This document shows, piece after piece, positions 59,001 through 64,000 of a stretch of 64,000 nt of DNA. How positions within the stretch are numbered: the stretch's first letter is position 1; each line of letters starts with the position of its first letter. The notes beneath the pieces were generated by a model. The model was not told where the DNA came from. It saw nothing but the letters and a program-made list of their open reading frames with translations, and made no database searches. This DNA is from Lepidonotus clava (taxonomy: Eukaryota; Annelida; Polychaeta; Phyllodocida; Polynoidae): positions 34,143,927 to 34,207,926 of the forward strand of contig OW387136.1 in assembly GCA_936440205.1 (NCBI GenBank), written 5' to 3'. The position numbers were made by a program, and so were the translations under genes.

Positions 59001-59643
59001 TGTATTTTGTGCCGTAGCCGTGAGAGTGGTTGTCGTACCGCAGTCTAAGCTGTGTTTCTCCTGTCGTCTGTTCTGGCTGTGTTGGTCTGCATCGGGTTTG
59101 CTGTGGGTGTGATTTGTTGTCTGTTTGGTCTGTGCCGTCTGCTTCAAGGTCATTGTGGGAGTGAAGGTCAAGTTAAGCTGAGAGGTCGAAGTCGTTGGGC
59201 AGGTCAAAAGGTCGGCATCCAAATCTGAAGAAAAGCGCAAAAAATGAGTAACATATACATCAACAACTTTTTGCTCAGTCACTGACTTGGATTTATTTTA
59301 ATAAGCCTTCAAACAGTGATGTTTATTTCGCAAACATTCCTGAACAAGTCTTTTTAAGAGAACTAACTGTTTTTAAGATAATTAACTTTATTAAATGTAC
59401 ATTTTGCCATCTTTAAAATGTACCTTGCTCCATGGGCTCAGTCTTGATCAGGGCGAGTGCCCCTTCTCCAGCGGTGTCGCTGCCTGTGGTGGCATTGGCC
59501 AAGCTGTAGCTGTGCTCGTGTCTGATGGCTGGAGGCTGGAGAGCATCAGAAATCATACGGTCGTTGAGTACGGGGTCCTCGAAGAACGAGTCGAGCCAGT
59601 CCTCGTCCATACCGGTCGGGGCGTACGTGTCAAGGCCACATGC
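44021..59643 (-). CDS. CREB3L1: CREB3L1/CREB3L2-type ER-membrane bZIP transcription factor, 5'-partial
   Basis: Nine exons on the minus strand in coding order: 59424-59643, 58778-59224, 51202-51368, 50439-50582, 49626-49684, 49208-49276, 47762-47849, 46863-47019, 44021-44373; all AG/GT with matching phases, 567 residues plus stop. Seen in order: acidic activation region ([20 protein letters not shown] at 43-48), a Thr/Gln-rich part, Ser/Pro-rich PPTPPSS (about 230), the family-specific segment [20 protein letters not shown], basic region [12 protein letters not shown] plus [11 protein letters not shown] (about 315-337), leucine zipper, TCLM and a transmembrane helix (399-411), site-1-protease-like RSRVLL (452-457) and a lumenal tail with NETG and NTS glycosylation sites. 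Known family biology: stress-induced cleavage frees the N-terminal factor, which activates secretory-pathway and matrix genes through CRE-like sites. Whether it is pro-orthologous to both vertebrate genes (and fly CrebA) needs a tree. The first exon(s) lie beyond 59644, probably outside the window. Confidence 0.93.
45019..45309 (+). mobile_element. Minisatellite-bearing element, copy A
   Basis: Begins GGGGGTCTAGATGGGG and ends TCCATACCCCC. Inside are about eight units of roughly 28-30 bp built on TGTCGAATTTAAGAAA and ATGTCGC. Copy B (46279-46492) is the same element in the opposite orientation, and a decayed third copy lies at 53347-53592. Short inverted ends enclosing a variable tandem array suggest a mobile noncoding element. 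Confidence 0.6.
45810..45860. promoter_or_regulatory. CRE plus E-box island in the last CREB3L intron
   Basis: TGACGTCA at 45816-45823 and the palindrome CCACCACGTGGTGC at about 45839-45852 lie within 40 bp in CpG-rich DNA. It could be an internal promoter or a self-regulatory site for the CREB3L protein; inference only. Confidence 0.35.
46279..46492 (-). mobile_element. Minisatellite-bearing element, copy B (inverted)
   Basis: Bounded by GGGGGTAGACCCC and CATCTACACCCCC. Four near-perfect 29-bp units (CTTAAATTCGACAGGGCGAC then ATCACGTTTT) are much more uniform than in copy A, so the array was homogenised or expanded recently. A 15-bp C run lies at the right end. Confidence 0.6.
47850..49207 (-). 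other. CREB3L intron with poly-C runs
   Basis: Four C runs of 12-18 bases (about 48144, 48710, 48893, 48979) and a TGACCTTGACC-like patch near 48100. No exon beyond those listed. Confidence 0.5.
50880..51185. repeat. 22-bp minisatellite in a CREB3L intron
   Basis: Unit GGGGTATTCTGACAGGAAGTGT, about 13 drifting copies, ending 17 bp before the donor-side boundary of exon 51202-51368. Confidence 0.75.
53347..53592 (+). mobile_element. Decayed copy of the GGGGGT minisatellite element
   Basis: Begins with GGGGGG and ends GTCTAGATCCACCATACGTCCCCC, with GGCGATTTTAAGAAATG and GTGTTAAATTTAGA inside. Clearly related to copies A and B but eroded. Confidence 0.4.
54212..54495. repeat. 45-bp minisatellite in the CREB3L intron
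   Basis: Six copies and part of a seventh of AGACTACAGGTGGGCTTAAC followed by CCTTTACTGCCGGTATATCGCTAAA, with about 80-95% identity between neighbours. Confidence 0.85.
55150..55307. mobile_element. GGATCC-type inverted-repeat element, third copy
   Basis: Ends CTGGCGGATCCAGC and CAGGATCCGCCCATGG; the interior GAGTTTTACATTAGAAAAATGC matches the element at 11180-11336. A right-end fragment with the same right flank (GGCCATGTGTAT) lies at 54724-54755, and another partial copy starts near 55826 (GGGGCGGATCCAGGAATTGG). Confidence 0.6.
58135..58200. promoter_or_regulatory. E-box/CRE/YY1-type island upstream of exon 58778-59224
   Basis: Within 60 bp: GACGTCACGTGATGTC, the palindrome GGTCACGTGACC and AAGATGGCGGCC (YY1-like, on the plus strand). 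It is CpG-rich compared with its surroundings. It lies inside the gene, 3' of exon 58778-59224 in transcript order, so it could drive a shorter CREB3L transcript or an unrelated plus-strand RNA. No transcript start is proven. Confidence 0.35.
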
Positions 59644-62600
59644 CTGAAAGAGGCAACAAAGTAACATAAGTTTATGTTTTTAACGCAACACAGTGAACAC
59701 AGTATCTTGGTAGCACTGCTCATTCAATCATTGTTATTTTTTTCATTTTTTCTCTATAAATCTGAAATATACTGAACCGTGCCTTCGAAATCATCCCCCA
59801 CTGAACTTCATCCCCCACTCCCCAATACACCCCCCAACCGACCCAGTTCTCAGACGGTCAGACCACATTCAGTGTCCCTACACATACAATCCCCTTCCTA
59901 AGGCTAAAGCCCCCAACCACCGCCTCCTCCTTCTCAAACAAATACGGTCTGTATTTATAATAGGATCCACCGTAGATACATGATATCTAAAGAAGCTTGA
60001 CCTACATAACACTGTATATGGGGTAAGAAGGGGATAGGGGAGGGTGGGGGGGTCCAAACCTGAGAACCTGGATCATGCCTCCCCACCCCCACACGCTCCC
60101 TCCATTACGTTTCCATGACAACAAATACAAACTATCGGATCGAAACGCACGCACCACGCATGCGTAAACCCCTCCCGGGGATCGGTCTAAGATACATGCT
60201 GTACAGAGCAGCAGTGACCAGCACCTGGCTACCTGATCGGTCAGCGTCAAAGTTAACGGGTAATGGCCATGTGATCTGGCAACACCTGCATATGACTAGA
60301 TAACTTAACGTCTTCTCCAGTTCCTCCAGGCCTTCCTGACTACCAGACCCCCCTCCCCTGGGGGTCTGGAGTAATCATTAGACCGTGTCAGTGATAGGGT
60401 TACCTGCTGGAGGGGGCACGGGGGTCTGTGTTACTTAATCAACACTAAACCTGGGTCGGGTAATGCTAAATCCTGGGTTGGCTAGGTTAATTAATACTCA
60501 AAGTGAGTCTGGGTTAGTTAATATCTATCATGTCAGGCACAGAGACTCGAGGATGGGTGCAGGGGGGTATTGGTGCCTGGGGCCTGGCCTGGTCTCAATA
60601 CATGTGTGGGGAATGAGGTGGTTTCAGCCGTAACTGTTCAAGACGTGTATTAGGTGCGGGCCCATATATACCATGAACAGTTAACATAATACACTCAGTC
60701 CAGCCTACACAGCACTGCCAGTCGCATAATGCCCCACCCGCAACCCGTATTTACCTGCAGACTGTCCTACAAACCTGTTGTACCAGGTCTCCGTCTTATA
60801 GAATGTGTGAACTTATAAAAACTGTTTTTGCCGACTGCAGGTAAACAAGCGCCTGTTTTGTTTGCCAGTAACCACTGGAACTTGGCAGGTACATACGGAA
60901 GGTGCCTATATGTACCGCTGGCCAGGCAGGTGCATACGGATGGTGCCTGTACGTACTACCGACAGAGGAGTCTTTGAAGTTCACATTGAAGGGGAAGGGG
61001 TGTATTGGGCTAAATTATGGAGGGAGATGCGGTTACTGCAGATTATGATGTCATAACGCCGACTGGCGTCCCCTCACCTGGTCGTGACGTCACATAGCGT
61101 CCAATTTCATTCTCTCCGGAAACTGCTACCTGAGTTCCTCTTTTGTACACCTATGTGGCACTAAATACATGTCACAGTATACAGAATCACTTACATTTCA
61201 CTATGAGAATCTTGAGAATCTCATATTATCGAGTCAGCACCTTTGTTTGGTCGATCTGTGCCCAGAGCATGAAAGCCTGGGTCATTACATTAATTTAGCC
61301 TGTCGAGCTGCCCCACTACTTCAACTCTTAATCTGTATAAACATATCCGGAAGTCATTGTAGTAACGATATATGTATCTCATCAACATAAATATAAAACA
61401 TGCAATATAACTATCCCCCCATAAATCTACTAAATATAAAACGTGCTCATACCCGCCTATCAGACCCCCTCCCCCTCACTTCCCCAGTGGTGGAGGTGGT
61501 AGTGGTGGAGGTGGGGAGGGGGGCATGACCTTTGGTGAACAGTTGAGATCGATTGCCGTCAAATAATTCATTAAGGTTCCTGACTTCAAACCGACATTTT
61601 ATATTCACGTCATGGACCGTTTCCCTTATGGGCACTTGCGCAGAGAGACCACTGACCCCGATTCAAACGCCAATGTGTCGAGATTAAATTGTCATAAAAT
61701 CTGCATACACTGTTCATGTGTAGCCTTTGGGTGAGGAACGATGTATAATCCTACAATATAATGATTATACGGGCATTCTCATAATGTCAGTAGTAGACTG
61801 CGGGGGAGGGGATAATTATCGTGGGAGATGAATTATAAATAGGTACAAGAGGTGTAGCCTATATAGATTCATATTGACTGCAAGCATGCATTATCGAGGT
61901 CCAACTCAGAACATTTGTTTTTGACATGAGTTCATGCCTTATGAGTTGTACCCAGGTGCCATGGTTTTAGAATAAGTGTTTCATTTATGCCTTTTTAATT
62001 GTTCTGTGTACGTAACAAATTACTTGTAGGCCATACGACCAATATGAGAGAAGCTGCGTTTTAAGTGACCAGTCCGCACTAAGTCTGTTACCATGGTAAC
62101 AGCTGGTGTTTAGGTCAGTCCGCCGTTGTTATGACAACATGTCGGTAGGTCATTGGGTGATGGGAGGGGGGGGGGAGTCGGGACCAGGAGAGGAGGCCGG
62201 CCCTTGAGGCTCCAGCCTCAGGCAGCTCCCAGGTCGGCCAGTCTGAACCTTTCGCCTCACCTTTGATTTAAATAGGGCCTTATATAGTGCATTCTTTGGA
62301 ACTGAAATTAATCACACAATTCAAAATTTACTGCTTTTATCTAAGATCCTCCCATTACGTCTATTAAAGTAGGGGCGTGAGAACCCGAATGAAAATATGT
62401 CTCTTGTTCCATAACTTGAACCGAGTATGCGCCAGAAGTGTCATTAATAACATAAAACAACACAACAGCATTACGAAACGGGCGTGAATGGTGCGGCGAG
62501 GCACAAATCACTCACTTTTACGGTCACTTATGTTGGCCTGGACCCAGACACTCCTGTTATTTAACCCCACTTATAACGCCATTAAACGTTATGCAACAGA

Positions 62601-64000
62601 ATGGACCAGGCGGCCTTTATGTATTTCACACAGACACATGATTGTGCACATGTCAGTGTTAAGGGGCTGTCTATAAATGATGTGAACTTTTCCAGGGTAC
62701 TTTTAGGATTCACCCCCCCCCCCCCCCCACATTACATTGAATTTTCTATTCTAAACATGAAAATAAAGCCTGTTTCGAGGCAGCGTCACATGATTCAACC
62801 CCCCCCCCCCCCCCCTCCCCTTTGTGTATCATTTTATGGACATCCCCTAATCCCAGCCCGTAGTCTGGATTTCTGGTCTTACTACATTTCTCTACACCCC
62901 CCCCCCCCCCTTCCCCCCATCCCCCTTGTGACACCTGTAGAACGCGTTCCCGACGTCTGCCCCCCCCCCCCCACTACCTCCCCAACCTTCATACCTGTCT
63001 GACAGTCCCACAACCTGTCCCACAAGGTGCAGGCCCAACTGGAGCCTGACGGGCCGGGCCGCCGGCAGTGTGTCTGAGCCGGGGGAACCACGGGGTCACT
63101 GGTTCAGTTCTCTGTGGATCCCGTCACTCCTGTCTGAACCATTTACCTCCTGTAGTACGATCCTACCTAGCCTACTAGGCTCTAAGCTGGGTCAGCCGAC
63201 GCTCTAGAGGTTCTTAAACAGGGGATGGGTTATGGTACTCAACCAGGAAAACCTCATTCAGGATTCGCTTGAAAGGACAGTTGAGAACAAATTACAGCTG
63301 AACTCTGTTTTTTCTCTATTACTATTATTTAACTGTTCCTGTTCGTGGTATAGGCCTATAATATAACCTACATCATAAGGCAGTCACTGTTTACCGGCCA
63401 TAGTTTAAACAGTTCAAACTGAGTCAGCCATCAGCCCCCGCCCCCCAACCACCACCCCTACACCAAAACCACATTGGAGTTCCTGTTTATCATAACTTTA
63501 TGCTGGTTGCTGGCCACCTGTATAACTAACCCTTGAACACACCACCAACCAGCACACATTCTCCCGGACAACAAAGCTAGAAAAGGCCCCTGTTTTATCG
63601 CAAAGTCCAGAAACACTGCTCAAGGAGTCTACAGAGAGTATCTGTGAATTCCTTGGCTTGAGACCGGTCCCCATGTGTGTGAGATTAAGCCGGGTTCCAA
63701 GTTCGGGAGAGACAGGGTCACCCAGGGTAGGCCACCAGGGGATAGCTGAAGTGGAAGGAACAGCAACCGACAAAATAAAACCCCAGAATCATACCCTTCA
63801 TAAATATAGGGCTTAGGCTACATTCATAAACTAAGTAACTTATAGATAGTGAAGAAATATCTTTATCGTTCAAAGCTTCAAACCATCAATATGTGGTAGG
63901 CCATAAGGCCTATATATATTGAATACAGAACGAGGGTATAATATTGACTAAGTATAAGACCAAGGTGAAGGTCACTCTCTACTCCAGGGTCAGTCGGGAT
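59644..64000 (-). other. CREB3L upstream intron, to window end
   Basis: No convincing N-terminal coding exon was found. It holds a CRE at 61085-61092, four poly-C runs at 62.7-63.0 kb and AT-rich spacer. The start of the gene is therefore probably right of the window. Confidence 0.5.

Noticed and set aside
63498-63773. Candidate N-terminal exon of the CREB3L gene
   Set aside because: The 91-codon minus frame shows none of the acidic CREB3L N-terminal motifs and no in-phase donor.

Overview
The window looks like nuclear DNA of a marine invertebrate animal, probably a lophotrochozoan or another non-insect bilaterian; the species cannot be fixed. The reasons are spliced host genes with GT-AG introns and animal-specific architecture (an LRRC74-like protein and a CREB3L/OASIS transcription factor), many short inverted-repeat DNA elements, a CR1/Jockey-type LINE, an envelope-bearing Ty3/gypsy element, a Crypton/KIAA1958-like tyrosine recombinase frame, and abundant minisatellites and poly-G/C runs.

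Layout: (1) 1-9.6 kb, plus strand: the 3' part of an LRRC74-like leucine-rich-repeat gene, ten exons visible. Its introns hold three related inverted-repeat elements, a 26-bp minisatellite and tandem duplications of its own exon/intron junctions. (2) 9.6-18.2 kb: intergenic DNA packed with short DNA elements and one 5'-truncated LINE. (3) 18.18-38.26 kb: a nested block. An AT-rich inverted-repeat element (about 1.08 kb) is split by a 19-kb Ty3/gypsy-type LTR element on the minus strand (gag-like, pol, accessory frames, env). That element in turn holds, between env and its 3' LTR, a segment bounded by 14-bp direct repeats and carrying a partial tyrosine-recombinase gene with two perfect 13-bp-arm palindromes beside it. 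The two LTRs differ at about 2 of 601 positions and a 4-bp target duplication (GTAT) is intact, so the insertion is young. (4) 38.3-44 kb: more DNA elements, a tRNA-derived SINE, segmental duplications and a GC-rich region with a possible first exon. (5) 44.0-64 kb, minus strand: nine coding exons of a CREB3L1/CREB3L2-type ER-membrane bZIP factor, partial at its 5' end. Its introns hold minisatellites, 17 or so long G/C homopolymers and a striking excess of TGACGTCA cAMP-response elements; its 3' flank holds an array of TGACCTTGA half-sites.

The two host genes are unrelated in function as far as the sequence shows. The most unusual region is the recombinase-bearing segment inside the LTR element (19.67-24.29 kb): one LTR pair encloses both a DDE integrase and a tyrosine-recombinase frame, with inverted-repeat sites that resemble recombinase or operator sites. 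No function was tested; all assignments rest on motif reading by eye.
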